DNA from: Mitsuaria sp. WAJ17
GTDB taxonomy: Bacteria; Pseudomonadota; Gammaproteobacteria; Burkholderiales; Burkholderiaceae_C
Direction: 5' to 3'
Length of the DNA: 64,000 nt
NCBI RefSeq assembly: GCF_014174515.1
Contig: NZ_JACJUG010000013.1
Coordinates: 1 to 64,000 of the forward strand
Made by a program: the position numbers and the translations under genes. Shown here piece by piece: positions 25,410 through 33,584 of the stretch; position 1 is the stretch's first letter, and each line of letters starts with the position of its first letter. The notes under the pieces are model-generated. The model was not told the origin of the DNA. It saw only the letters and a program-made list of their open reading frames with translations, and did not search any database.

Positions 25410-26405
25410 ATGTCCCGTTTCTGCCGGCCGCTGCTGGCCCTGGCGTTCCTGGCTGGCGCGGCCCTGGCCCCGGCCCAGGCCGCTCCGCATCCGCTGTTCG
25501 TTCTCAACTCGCTGGACGCCGACATCAGCGTCATTGATCCGGTGAGCTTCACCCAGCTGCGCCGCATCCCCACGGGCAAGGAGCCGCATCACCTGTACCT
25601 GTCGCCTGACGACAAGTCCATGATCGTCGCCAACGCCCTGGGCGATTCGCTGACCTTCATCGACCCGGTCACAGCCCAGGTGCAGCGCGTGCTGCATGGC
25701 ATCACCGACCCCTACCACCTGCGCTTCTCGCCGGACATGAAGTGGTTCATCACCGCGGGCAATCGCCTGGACCACATCGCCCTGTACCGCTGGCAGCCGC
25801 AGAACGTCAAGGAGCCCCTGCAACTGGTCAAGCGCATCCCGGCGCCCAAGACGCCCAGCCATCTCTACGTCGATACCAAGAGCACCGTGGTCTACGTGAG
25901 CTTGCAGGATTCGGACGAGATCACCGCCATCGACCTCAACACACAGGCGCCGCGCTGGAAAGTGCCCGTGGGCAAGATGCCGGCCGACATCTTCCTGACC
26001 CAGGACGACAAGCACCTGCTGGTGGCCCTGACCGGCGACAGCCATGTGGAGGTCTACGACGTCAGCGGCCCAGCGCCCAAGCTGGTCAGGCGACTGCTGA
26101 CGGGCGAGGGCGCCCACAGCTTCCGCTCCATGGGCGACAAACGCCATGTGCTGGTCAGCAACCGTGCCAACAATACGATCAGCAAGATCGACTTGCAGGG
26201 GTTCACCGTCGTCGAGACCTTCAAGGCGCCCGGCGGCCCCGATGACATGGAGATCCTGCCGGACGGCAAGACCCTGCTCGTGACCTCCCGCTGGGCCCGC
26301 AAGCTGACCATGATCGACCTGCAGACCAAGAAGGTCGTCAAGCAGGTCAACGTGGGCAAGTCGCCGCACGGGGTCTGGACCCTGGACCATGTGTCGAGGC
26401 AGTGA
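25410..26405 (+). CDS. Periplasmic YVTN-type beta-propeller protein
   Basis: 331 residues with signal peptide (LLALAFLAGAALAPAQA). The body is a seven-bladed propeller made of repeats of about 42 residues, each with a D-x-D/x-S-V-I-D type strand: VLNSLDADISVIDPV, IVANALGDSLTFIDPV, VYVSLQDSDEITAIDL, LLVALTGDSHVEVYDV, VLVSNRANNTISKIDL, LLVTSRWARKLTMIDL. Such proteins are usually scaffold or lectin-like. AAGGA precedes the ATG by 7 bases. Its stop shares a base with the start of the deacetylase gene (TGATG), so the two are one operon. Confidence 0.85.
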   Translation: MSRFCRPLLALAFLAGAALAPAQAAPHPLFVLNSLDADISVIDPVSFTQLRRIPTGKEPHHLYLSPDDKSMIVANALGDSLTFIDPVTAQVQRVLHGITDPYHLRFSPDMKWFITAGNRLDHIALYRWQPQNVKEPLQLVKRIPAPKTPSHLYVDTKSTVVYVSLQDSDEITAIDLNTQAPRWKVPVGKMPADIFLTQDDKHLLVALTGDSHVEVYDVSGPAPKLVRRLLTGEGAHSFRSMGDKRHVLVSNRANNTISKIDLQGFTVVETFKAPGGPDDMEILPDGKTLLVTSRWARKLTMIDLQTKKVVKQVNVGKSPHGVWTLDHVSRQ

Positions 26406-27211
26406 TGAAGCAGTGGATGGTGGCGTCGGCCATGGCCGCCGCCCTGGCGGCCCAGGCCGCCTGCAAACCCGATGAGAAGCCGGTTTTCCTGAGCTTCGAC
26501 ACCGGCCACATGGGCGTCGCGCCCCTGGTGGCGGACCTGCTCAGGCGCTATGACGCGCAGGCCACCTTCTTCCTGGCCAACGAGCCCACGCTGTCGGACG
26601 GCCGCACGCTGGACGAGGAGTGGGCGCCCTGGTGGCGAGCCCGCGCGGCGGAAGGCCATGACTTCGGCTCGCACACTTGGTCGCACGACATCTGGATGGA
26701 GGACCTGCCGGACGGGCGCTTCCGCATGAAGGTGCAGGCCGGCGTCGAGGCGCCGAAGATGCGCGATCTCAGTGCGGCCGAGTACTGCGAGGAACTCAAC
26801 AAGACCGCCCAGCGCTTCACCGAGATGACCGGGCGCCGCCTGGACCCCATCTTCCGCGCGCCGGCGGGCAGGACCTCGCCGGCCCTGCTGGCGGCGGCCA
26901 AGGCCTGCGGCTACAGCCATGTGGGCTGGAGCCAGGCGGGCTTCCTGGGGGACGAGTTGCCCTCGGAACGCTATCCCAACGATCAGCTGCTCAGCCGCGC
27001 CCTGAAGAACGTCAAGCCGGGCGACATCCTCATGGCCCACCTGGGCATCTGGTCGCGCCAGGACGCCTGGGCGCCGGCGGTGCTGGAGCCGCTGATGAAG
27101 GGCCTCAAGGACAAGGGCTACTGCTTCGCGCCCCTTCGCGAGCATCCGCGCTACGCCGGCCTGATGCGCGGAGGCAGCGCCGAGCGCCCTCTGGCCGCAC
27201 GCAAGCCCTGA
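26405..27211 (+). CDS. Exported polysaccharide deacetylase-family protein
   Basis: 268 residues, NodB-fold (carbohydrate esterase 4). Signal peptide MASAMAAALAAQA-like at residues 6-19. Motif 1 reads SFDTG (Asp32 kept, the second Asp of the usual TFDDG replaced by Thr33); motif 2 HTWSH (His90, His94) is intact; motif 3 FRAPAGRTS is intact; HLG near residue 213 supplies the last His. Loss of the second motif 1 Asp, normally a metal ligand, makes activity or metal use uncertain. Coupled to the beta-propeller gene. Confidence 0.83.
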   Translation: MKQWMVASAMAAALAAQAACKPDEKPVFLSFDTGHMGVAPLVADLLRRYDAQATFFLANEPTLSDGRTLDEEWAPWWRARAAEGHDFGSHTWSHDIWMEDLPDGRFRMKVQAGVEAPKMRDLSAAEYCEELNKTAQRFTEMTGRRLDPIFRAPAGRTSPALLAAAKACGYSHVGWSQAGFLGDELPSERYPNDQLLSRALKNVKPGDILMAHLGIWSRQDAWAPAVLEPLMKGLKDKGYCFAPLREHPRYAGLMRGGSAERPLAARKP

Positions 27212-27238
27212 CCCCCAAGACCTCGCAGGCAAGCATGC

Positions 27239-28222
27239 ATGGACTGGTTCACTGATTTCTTCGCGCTGGCCCAGCAGTGGCTGTTCGAGCTCGTCGTCCA
27301 GCCCCTGGGCTTTGCCCTGGGCCTGGGCAATCGCCTGGAGGAGGCCTATGACGGCACCGGCTGGCTGCTGGTCGGGCTGATCCAGGTGCTGCTGATGCTG
27401 GCGCTGATCCGCAGCCTGGAGCGCTGGCGGCCGGTGGAGCCGCAGCAGGACCGCCGCGCCGTCCGCGTGGACATGGTCTACACCCTGATCCACCGCCTGG
27501 GCCTCTTCCGCCTGGCCATGTTCTTCAGCCTGGACCCGGTGCTGGACATGGTCTCGGGCGAGATGCGCCTGGCAGGCCTGCCCACCTGGCAACTGGACGC
27601 GCTGTGGCCGGGCATCACCGACCTGCCCTGGGTCAGTTTCCTGCTGTACCTGCTGGTCTTCGACTTCTTCAACTACTGGCTGCACCGCGCCCAGCACCAG
27701 TTCGAGTGGTGGTGGGCCCTGCATTCGCTGCACCACAGCCAGCGCTCCATGAGCATGTGGAGCGACAACCGCAACCACCTGCTGGACGATGTGCTGCGCG
27801 ATGTCTTCTTTGTGCTGCTGGCACGCTTCATCGGCGTGGAGCCGGGGCAGTTCGTGGCCGTGCTCGCCTTCTCGCAGCTGATGGAGAACCTGCAGCATGC
27901 CAATGTGCGCCTGTGGTTCGGGCCGGTGCTGGAGCGGGCCTTCGTGAGCCCACGCTTCCATCGACTGCACCATTCCATCGGCATCGGGCATGAGAGCGAC
28001 GGCAAGGGCACGCTGGGCGGGCACAACTTCGCCGTGCTCTTCCCGGTCTGGGACGTGCTGTTCGGCACGGCCAACTTCGAGTTGCGCTACGACCCCACTG
28101 GCGTGCGAGACCAGCTCCCCGAGGAAGGTGGCCGGGATTACGGCCGCGGCTTCTGGGCGCAGCAGTGGCTGGGCCTGAAGCGCTTGGCCGCAGCCCTGCG
28201 CCCGGCGCGACGCCAAGGCTGA
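27239..28222 (+). CDS. Fatty acid hydroxylase / sterol desaturase superfamily protein
   Basis: 327 residues, integral membrane di-iron enzyme family. About four hydrophobic segments (WLLVGLIQVLLMLALI, VSFLLYLLVFDFFNYWL and others). Histidine boxes HRAQH, HSLHHSQ and HRLHHS, plus a final GGHN, are all present, so the metal site should be intact. Substrate is probably a membrane lipid; not predictable. The gene begins 27 bases after the deacetylase, likely same transcript. Confidence 0.87.
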   Translation: MDWFTDFFALAQQWLFELVVQPLGFALGLGNRLEEAYDGTGWLLVGLIQVLLMLALIRSLERWRPVEPQQDRRAVRVDMVYTLIHRLGLFRLAMFFSLDPVLDMVSGEMRLAGLPTWQLDALWPGITDLPWVSFLLYLLVFDFFNYWLHRAQHQFEWWWALHSLHHSQRSMSMWSDNRNHLLDDVLRDVFFVLLARFIGVEPGQFVAVLAFSQLMENLQHANVRLWFGPVLERAFVSPRFHRLHHSIGIGHESDGKGTLGGHNFAVLFPVWDVLFGTANFELRYDPTGVRDQLPEEGGRDYGRGFWAQQWLGLKRLAAALRPARRQG

Positions 28223-28324
28223 GGCACCCTGACGGCTGGCACGGCGAGCGCGCCGGCGGCCTTGCTATGCTGGTCACCCCAGCGGACCCGGCAACAGGCC
28301 GGGCGCTGCCTCTTGAGGAGATCC

Positions 28325-29227
28325 ATGCTCAGCACCCTGTCCCGCTTGGCCGATGCCTTCTGGCGTGCCGCGGCCTACTGCCTGCATCCGCGTGTCATCG
28401 GCCTGTCCCTGCTGCCTCTGTTGATCGCCGGGCCGCTGGCCGGGGGGCTCATGTACTTCTTCTGGGAGCCAGCCCTGGACAGCGTGCGGGCCAGCCTGGA
28501 ATCCTGGCGCCTGGTCGAGACGGTGCTGACCTGGCTGGACCACGTCGGCCTGCAGGGCCTGCGCACCGCCATCGCGCCCCTGGTGCTGCTGGCCGTGGCG
28601 GTGCCGGCGCTGCTGGTCTTCAGCCTGCTGCTGGTGGCCGTCTTCATGACGCCGGCCATGAGCAATCTGGTCGCCCAGCGTCGTTTCCCGGGCTTGGAAC
28701 ACAAAAAGGGTGCGCCCTTCTGGCTGAGCGTGGCCTGGTCCCTGGGCCACACCCTGTTGGCGCTGCTGGCCCTGCTGCTGAGCATGCCATTCTGGCTGAT
28801 CCCGCCTCTGGCCCTGTTCCTGCCGCCGCTGATCTGGGGCTGGCTGGGCTACCGGGTCTTCGCCTTCGACGTGCTGGCCGAGCATGCCTCGCGCATCGAG
28901 CGGCGGCGCATCCTCAGTGAGCACAAGCTGCCCCTGCTGGGCCTGGGCCTGCTGACCGGCTTCCTGGGGGCGGCCCCCACGGCCATCTGGGCCTTCGGTG
29001 TGCTGAGCCTGGCGCTGGCCCCCTTCCTTATCCTGGCTTCGGTCTTCCTCTACACCCTGGTCTTCGCCTTCAGCTCCCTGTGGTTCGCCCATTACTGCCT
29101 GCAGGCTCTGCACGAGCTGAGGCAGTCGCGTGCGACCGAGGCGCCCGGTGATCTCCTCGACCCCTTACCGCCGGGCCAGATGCCGCCCCCGGCGCTGGCG
29201 GTCGCGCCTGAATTGCCGCCGCAGTGA
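28325..29227 (+). CDS. EI24 / CysZ-like multi-pass membrane protein
   Basis: 300 residues; the ATG at 28325 has GAGGAG 7 bases upstream. Six or so hydrophobic segments (VIGLSLLPLLIAGPLAGGLMY, VLLAVAVPALLVFSLLLVAVF, LLALLALLLSMPFWLIPPLAL, LLGLGLLTGFLGAAPTAIWAF, LALAPFLILASVFLYTLVF) with the EI24 pattern and a short basic LAEHASRIERRRILSEHK loop. A Pro-rich tail ends the protein. E. coli CysZ is a sulfate permease in this family, but many members are uncharacterised, so transport of sulfate is only a possibility. The next gene begins 13 bases on. Confidence 0.82.
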   Translation: MLSTLSRLADAFWRAAAYCLHPRVIGLSLLPLLIAGPLAGGLMYFFWEPALDSVRASLESWRLVETVLTWLDHVGLQGLRTAIAPLVLLAVAVPALLVFSLLLVAVFMTPAMSNLVAQRRFPGLEHKKGAPFWLSVAWSLGHTLLALLALLLSMPFWLIPPLALFLPPLIWGWLGYRVFAFDVLAEHASRIERRRILSEHKLPLLGLGLLTGFLGAAPTAIWAFGVLSLALAPFLILASVFLYTLVFAFSSLWFAHYCLQALHELRQSRATEAPGDLLDPLPPGQMPPPALAVAPELPPQ

Positions 29228-29240
29228 GGGGAGGGGCGCC

Positions 29241-30035
29241 ATGCGGGTCGGACTGATCATCGTGGGCGATGAGATCCTGTCGGGCAAGCGGCAGGACAAG
29301 CACCTGGCCGCCTGCGTCGAACGGCTCAGCGCCCGCGGCATGGGCCTGGCCTGGGCGCGCTACATCGGCGATGACCGCGAGGCCCAGACAGCGGTGTTCC
29401 GCGAGGCCTTCGCCAGCGGTGATCTGGTCTTCAGCTGCGGCGGCATCGGCGCCACGCCGGACGATCACAGCCGCCAGGCCGCCGCCGCTGCGCTGGGCCG
29501 GCCGCTGTGCCTGCATCCCGAGGCACGCGCCCTCATCTGGCAGCGCATCCAGGAGATGGCCCGGGAGCAGGGCGCCGCCGCGGACGAGCAGTCCGAGGAC
29601 ACCCAGCGCCGCTTCCAGATGGGTGAGTTCCCGCAAGGGGCGGGCCTCATCCCCAATCCCTACAACCGCATCCCCGGCTTTTTCGTGGGCGATGTGTACT
29701 TCGTGCCCGGCTTTCCGGTGATGGCCCACCCGATGATGGAATGGGTGCTGGACACCCGCTACCCGCAGCTGCACCGGGCGCAGCGCGTGCGGGAGCGCTC
29801 TGTGATCCTGCCCGGGGCGCTGGAAGCGGCGCTGACGCCCCTCATGCTGCAGATCGAGGCGGCCTTCCCGGGCATCAAGGTCTTCAGCCTGCCCAGCGTG
29901 GACCATCCACGGTGGGGGCGCCATGTGGAACTGGGCGTGAAGGGCGAGGCCGAGGGCCTGGACGCCGCCTTCGACGCCCTGAAAACCGGTCTCATCCAAA
30001 TTGGTGCATCCATCGGCACCGAGTTGGTGCGATGA
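29241..30035 (+). CDS. MoaB/CinA-N-type molybdopterin-binding domain protein
   Basis: 264 residues; GAGGGG lies 5 bases before the ATG. The N-terminal MoCF-biosynthesis fold has IIVGDEILSGKRQDKH and the ligand loop SCGGIGATPDDHSRQAAA, as in the N-terminal half of CinA; the nicotinamide-amidase C-half of CinA is missing, replaced by ~90 residues ending ALKTGLIQIGASIG. Probably a nucleotide or cofactor processing protein (competence/damage-inducible family); exact function unknown. Its 3' end contains the first NtrC-type site upstream of glnA. Confidence 0.85.
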   Translation: MRVGLIIVGDEILSGKRQDKHLAACVERLSARGMGLAWARYIGDDREAQTAVFREAFASGDLVFSCGGIGATPDDHSRQAAAAALGRPLCLHPEARALIWQRIQEMAREQGAAADEQSEDTQRRFQMGEFPQGAGLIPNPYNRIPGFFVGDVYFVPGFPVMAHPMMEWVLDTRYPQLHRAQRVRERSVILPGALEAALTPLMLQIEAAFPGIKVFSLPSVDHPRWGRHVELGVKGEAEGLDAAFDALKTGLIQIGASIGTELVR

Positions 30036-30063
30036 TGCGGGGTGTCGTGAACCACAATGGTGC
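30016..30063 (+). promoter_or_regulatory. Two NtrC-type enhancer sites upstream of glnA
   Basis: Site 1 GCACC-GAGTT-GGTGC (30016-30030) matches the NtrC consensus GCACC-N5-GGTGC exactly; site 2 GAACC-ACAAT-GGTGC (30049-30063) differs at one base. Their centres are 33 bases apart, about three helical turns, and both lie ~170-210 bases upstream of the predicted transcription start. Confidence 0.7.
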
Positions 30064-30203
30064 GGCTCTCTGACGGATGAATCTACGCTTGTGGATCGGC
30101 GTCACGGCGTCGCAGGGCTGGCGGCGCATAATCCCGCCTCGCCAGGGCCTGTGCACCGGGCTGGGCCACCGCCGCGCCAGGCGAAGGCCGCCACGCCACG
30201 CTT

Positions 30204-30219
30204 TGGCACGAAACCTGCT
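30204..30219 (+). promoter_or_regulatory. Sigma-54 promoter of glnA
   Basis: TGGCACGAAACCTGCT: -24 box TGGCAC fully matches, GG and GC are spaced by ten bases, -12 box CTGCT differs from TTGCT at one base. Start of transcription would be near 30230, 83 bases before the glnA ATG. Confidence 0.75.
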
Positions 30220-30312
30220 CTGGTTTTGGTGCATGCGCCGTCGGCTTCCGATCAGCCGCAGCGCCCGCCGAATTCCGAGACCCCCCTACCTGCTACCCGC
30301 TAGGAGTGATTG

Positions 30313-31728
30313 ATGGCCAAGACCGTCGCTGATGTGATGAAGATGGTGAAGGAGAACGAAGTCAAGTTCGTCGACTTCCGTTTCACCGATACCCGTGGCA
30401 AGGAACAGCACGTGTCCGTGCCTGTGTCTCACTTCGATGAAGACAAGTTCTCGTCGGGCCACGCCTTCGACGGTTCGTCGATTGCCGGCTGGAAGGGCAT
30501 CGAAGCCTCCGACATGCTGCTGATGCCGGACCCGAACACGGCCAATATCGATCCCTTCTTTGAAGAGCCGACCCTGATCCTGACCTGCGACGTCATCGAT
30601 CCGGCAGACGGCAAGGCCTACGAGCGCGATCCCCGCTCTCTGGCCAAGCGCGCTGAAGCCTATCTGAAGGCCTCCGGCCTGGGCGATGCCGCCTTCTTCG
30701 GCCCCGAGCCCGAGTTCTTCATTTTCGACTCCGTGCGCTGGGCCAATGACATGTCTGGCTGCTTCTTCAAGATCGAATCCGAAGAAGCCGCCTGGAACAC
30801 CGGCAAGGAATACGAGCACGGCAACAGCGGCTATCGTCCCACCGTCAAGGGCGGCTACTTCCCCGTGCCCCCGGTCGATAGCGGCCAAGACATGCGCTCG
30901 GAGATGTGCCTGATCCTCGAATCGCTGGGCATCCCCGTCGAAGTGCATCACCATGAAGTGGCCAACGCCGGCCAGATGGAAATCGGCACCAAGTTCAGCT
31001 CCCTGGTCGAGCGCGCCGACTGGACCCAACTGCAGAAGTACGTGATCCAGAACGTGGCCCATGCCTACGGCAAGACCGCCACCTTCATGCCCAAGCCCAT
31101 CGTGGGCGACAACGGCAGCGGCATGCACGTGCACCAGTCCGTGTGGAAGGACGGCAAGAACCTGTTCGCCGGTGACGGCTACGCCGGTCTGAGCGATTTC
31201 GCCCTGTACTACATCGGCGGCATCATCAAGCACGCCCGTGCCCTGAACGCCATCACCAACCCCGGCACCAACAGCTACAAGCGCCTGGTGCCCGGCTTCG
31301 AAGCCCCGGTGAAGCTGGCCTACTCGGCCAAGAACCGCTCGGCCTCGATCCGTATCCCCTACGTGGCCAACCCCAAGGGTCGTCGCGTGGAAGCCCGCTT
31401 CCCGGATCCCAGCGCCAACCCCTACCTGTGCTTCGCCGCCCTGCTGATGGCCGGCCTGGACGGCGTGGAGAACAAGATCCATCCGGGCGAAGCCGCCACG
31501 AAGGACCTGTACCACCTGCCCCCGGAGGAAGACGCGAAGATCCCGACCGTCTGCCACAGCCTGGACCAGGCCCTGGAATACCTGGACAAGGACCGTGCAT
31601 TCCTGACCAAGGGCGGCGTGTTCACCGATGCCTTTATCGATGCCTACATCGATCTGAAGATGCAGGAGGTGACCCGCTTCCGCATGGCGACCCACCCGGT
31701 CGAGTACGACATGTACTACGCCCTGTGA
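30313..31728 (+). CDS. glnA: Glutamine synthetase type I
   Basis: 471 residues. ATP-dependent synthesis of glutamine from glutamate and ammonium, forms dodecamers. Visible motifs: [22 protein letters not shown], the metal/glutamate site [41 protein letters not shown] and the adenylylation site Tyr400 in [10 protein letters not shown], so it should be controlled by GlnE. GGAG precedes the ATG by 7 bases. Codon use is more even and translation signals stronger than in neighbours, as expected for a highly expressed gene. Followed by an intrinsic terminator, then DUF4124-like gene and ntrBC. Confidence 0.98.
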   Translation: MAKTVADVMKMVKENEVKFVDFRFTDTRGKEQHVSVPVSHFDEDKFSSGHAFDGSSIAGWKGIEASDMLLMPDPNTANIDPFFEEPTLILTCDVIDPADGKAYERDPRSLAKRAEAYLKASGLGDAAFFGPEPEFFIFDSVRWANDMSGCFFKIESEEAAWNTGKEYEHGNSGYRPTVKGGYFPVPPVDSGQDMRSEMCLILESLGIPVEVHHHEVANAGQMEIGTKFSSLVERADWTQLQKYVIQNVAHAYGKTATFMPKPIVGDNGSGMHVHQSVWKDGKNLFAGDGYAGLSDFALYYIGGIIKHARALNAITNPGTNSYKRLVPGFEAPVKLAYSAKNRSASIRIPYVANPKGRRVEARFPDPSANPYLCFAALLMAGLDGVENKIHPGEAATKDLYHLPPEEDAKIPTVCHSLDQALEYLDKDRAFLTKGGVFTDAFIDAYIDLKMQEVTRFRMATHPVEYDMYYAL

Positions 31729-31768
31729 TGGCGATGTGCGGGGTCTCTGCACGAACCTCGCAAAGAAT

Positions 31769-31798
31769 GGGACGGCCTGGGCCGTCCCTTTTTCTTTT
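31769..31798 (+). terminator. Rho-independent terminator of glnA
   Basis: Perfect 8-bp stem GGGACGGC / GCCGTCCC with loop CTGG, followed by TTTTTCTTTT, 41 bases after the glnA stop. Confidence 0.92.
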
Positions 31799-31866
31799 GT
31801 TGCGGGGTGTTTGCAAGGGACTATCCCGCGCGAAGATCAGCCTTGAATGCGCCACAATGCCTGCTC

Positions 31867-32436
31867 ATGGCTTCGATCGCGCCCCGCTGCATGCAAAGCA
31901 AACCCTTTTCCCCGTCCCGCGGCCCCGTCGCGTCTGGCCTGCTCGCCCTGTGTGGACTCGTGGCCTTCGGCGCCACGGCCCAGTCTTCGGGAACCCATGC
32001 GGCCCAGGCCTCCCAGGTCTACCGTTGCCCCGGCCCGCCGGTGCTCTATACCGACGCCCTGTCGCCCAAGGAAGCCCAGGAGAAAGGCTGTCGCACGATC
32101 GAGGGCACGCCGGTGACGGTGGTATCCGTGCCCAAGCCGCGTACCGCGGCCTCGGGACAGGTCGTGTCCGAAGGGCCGCCGGCAGCCAAGGTGGACCCGG
32201 CCCTCCAGAAGGCCCGTGATTCCGACCGTCGCGGCGTGCTGGAGCGCGAGCTGCGTGAGGCCGAGGCCAAGCTCGGTGAGCTGCAGAAGGAATATGCCAA
32301 CGGCCAGCCCGAGCGCCGCGGTGACGAGCGCAACTACCAGAAGTACCTGGACCGCGTGGCCGAACTCAAGGCCAGCATTTCGCGCCAGGAGGCCGACATC
32401 GCGGCCATCAAGCGGGAAATCACCAAACTGCCCTGA
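31867..32436 (+). CDS. Exported DUF4124-like protein with C-terminal coiled coil
   Basis: 189 residues from the ATG at 31867 (a second ATG at 31891 is equally possible; neither has a good ribosome site). Signal-type segment VASGLLALCGLVAFGATAQ, then a short cysteine-containing motif VYRCPGPPVLYTDALSPKEAQEKGCRTI similar to DUF4124 domains, and a long charged helix (RGVLERELREAEAKLGELQKEY ... ISRQEADIAAIKREITKL in two stretches) likely to form a coiled coil. Function unknown. Between glnA and ntrB, but it is separated from glnA by a terminator; ntrB begins 5 bases after its stop, so these are probably one transcript. Confidence 0.72.
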   Translation: MASIAPRCMQSKPFSPSRGPVASGLLALCGLVAFGATAQSSGTHAAQASQVYRCPGPPVLYTDALSPKEAQEKGCRTIEGTPVTVVSVPKPRTAASGQVVSEGPPAAKVDPALQKARDSDRRGVLERELREAEAKLGELQKEYANGQPERRGDERNYQKYLDRVAELKASISRQEADIAAIKREITKLP

Positions 32437-32441
32437 GCTGC

Positions 32442-33554
32442 ATGCCGGGGCTGGACTCCGACATGACTGCCATTGATCAAGACCCCGAGGGCCTGCGCGC
32501 CCTGGACATGCTGGCCACCATGGTGGCCCTGGTGCACCCCGATGGTGCCTGCGTGCATGTCAATGCGGCGTTCGAGACCCAGATGCAGCTCTCGCGCCGT
32601 GTGCTGGCTCGGGGCCATGCCCAGGATTGGCTCGAGGACACCAAACGGCTGCGCGAGGCCATGGAGGGCGTGTCTCGCAACGCCTACTCCAGCAGCCGCT
32701 TCGAGACTCAGCTGAAGCGCGGCCTGCGGCCGCATGAGGAGCCGCTGCCCGTCCACGTGATCGTCAGCCAGACCGACCAGCCGGACCTGCTCCTGCTGGA
32801 GCTGATCGAGAACGCCCAGCAGTCCCGGCAGGATCGCGAGGAGCGCACCCTGGACCAGGTGCAGGCCACCAAGGAACTGATCCGCAACCTGGCGCACGAG
32901 ATCAAGAACCCCCTGGGCGGCATCCGAGGCGCGGCCCAGCTGCTGGCCCTGGAGCTGCAGCCCACCGAGCTGGGTCCCGAGCTGGCCGAGTACACGGACG
33001 TCATCATCCACGAGGCCGACCGCCTGCAGTCCCTGGTCGATCGACTGCTGGCGCCGCACCGCCGGGCCGTGGTGGTGGGGGACGTCAACATCCACGAGGT
33101 CTGCGAGCGCGTGCGTTCGCTGATCCTGGCCGAGTATCCCAAGGGACTCAAGGTACGGCGCGATTACGACACCTCGCTGCCCGACTTCCGCGGCGACCGC
33201 GAGCAGCTGATCCAGGCCGTGCTGAACATTGTGCAGAACGCCGCCCTTGCCCTGGCGCCGCGCATCGCGGTCGGGGATGCAGAGATCGTGCTGCGCACCC
33301 GCGTGGCCCGCCAGGTCACCCTGGGCAAGCAGCGCTGGCGCCTGGCACTGGAATTGCATATCGAGGACAACGGGCCGGGCGTGCCGCCTGAGATTCGCGA
33401 TCGCATCTTCTATCCCCTGGTCTCTGGGCGAGAAGGCGGTTCGGGTCTCGGGCTGACACTCTCGCAGACGATCGCTCAACAGCACCAGGGCATGATCGAC
33501 TGCGACAGCGAGCCTGGACGGACGGACTTCCGAATCACCCTGCCTTTGCCCTGA
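32442..33554 (+). CDS. ntrB: Nitrogen regulation sensor kinase NtrB
   Basis: 370 residues, cytoplasmic. N-terminal PAS domain (~10-110), HisKA with LAHEIKNPLGGIRGAAQLL, and HATPase with QLIQAVLNIVQNAALAL, IEDNGPGVPPEIRDRIFYPLVSGREGGSGLGL in successive boxes, exactly the NtrB family sequence. Responds to PII and phosphorylates or dephosphorylates NtrC. The ATG at 32442 has GAG close upstream; an ATG at 32463 is an alternative start. ntrC follows after 30 bases. Confidence 0.95.
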   Translation: MPGLDSDMTAIDQDPEGLRALDMLATMVALVHPDGACVHVNAAFETQMQLSRRVLARGHAQDWLEDTKRLREAMEGVSRNAYSSSRFETQLKRGLRPHEEPLPVHVIVSQTDQPDLLLLELIENAQQSRQDREERTLDQVQATKELIRNLAHEIKNPLGGIRGAAQLLALELQPTELGPELAEYTDVIIHEADRLQSLVDRLLAPHRRAVVVGDVNIHEVCERVRSLILAEYPKGLKVRRDYDTSLPDFRGDREQLIQAVLNIVQNAALALAPRIAVGDAEIVLRTRVARQVTLGKQRWRLALELHIEDNGPGVPPEIRDRIFYPLVSGREGGSGLGLTLSQTIAQQHQGMIDCDSEPGRTDFRITLPLP

Positions 33555-33584
33555 GGGAATCCTGGTGGCAAAGGGGAGAGCTGC

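Noticed and set aside
28238-28256. Sigma-54-like TGGCACGGCGAGCGC before the EI24 gene
   Set aside because: The -12 region is GCGC with no TTGC character; composition-driven match.
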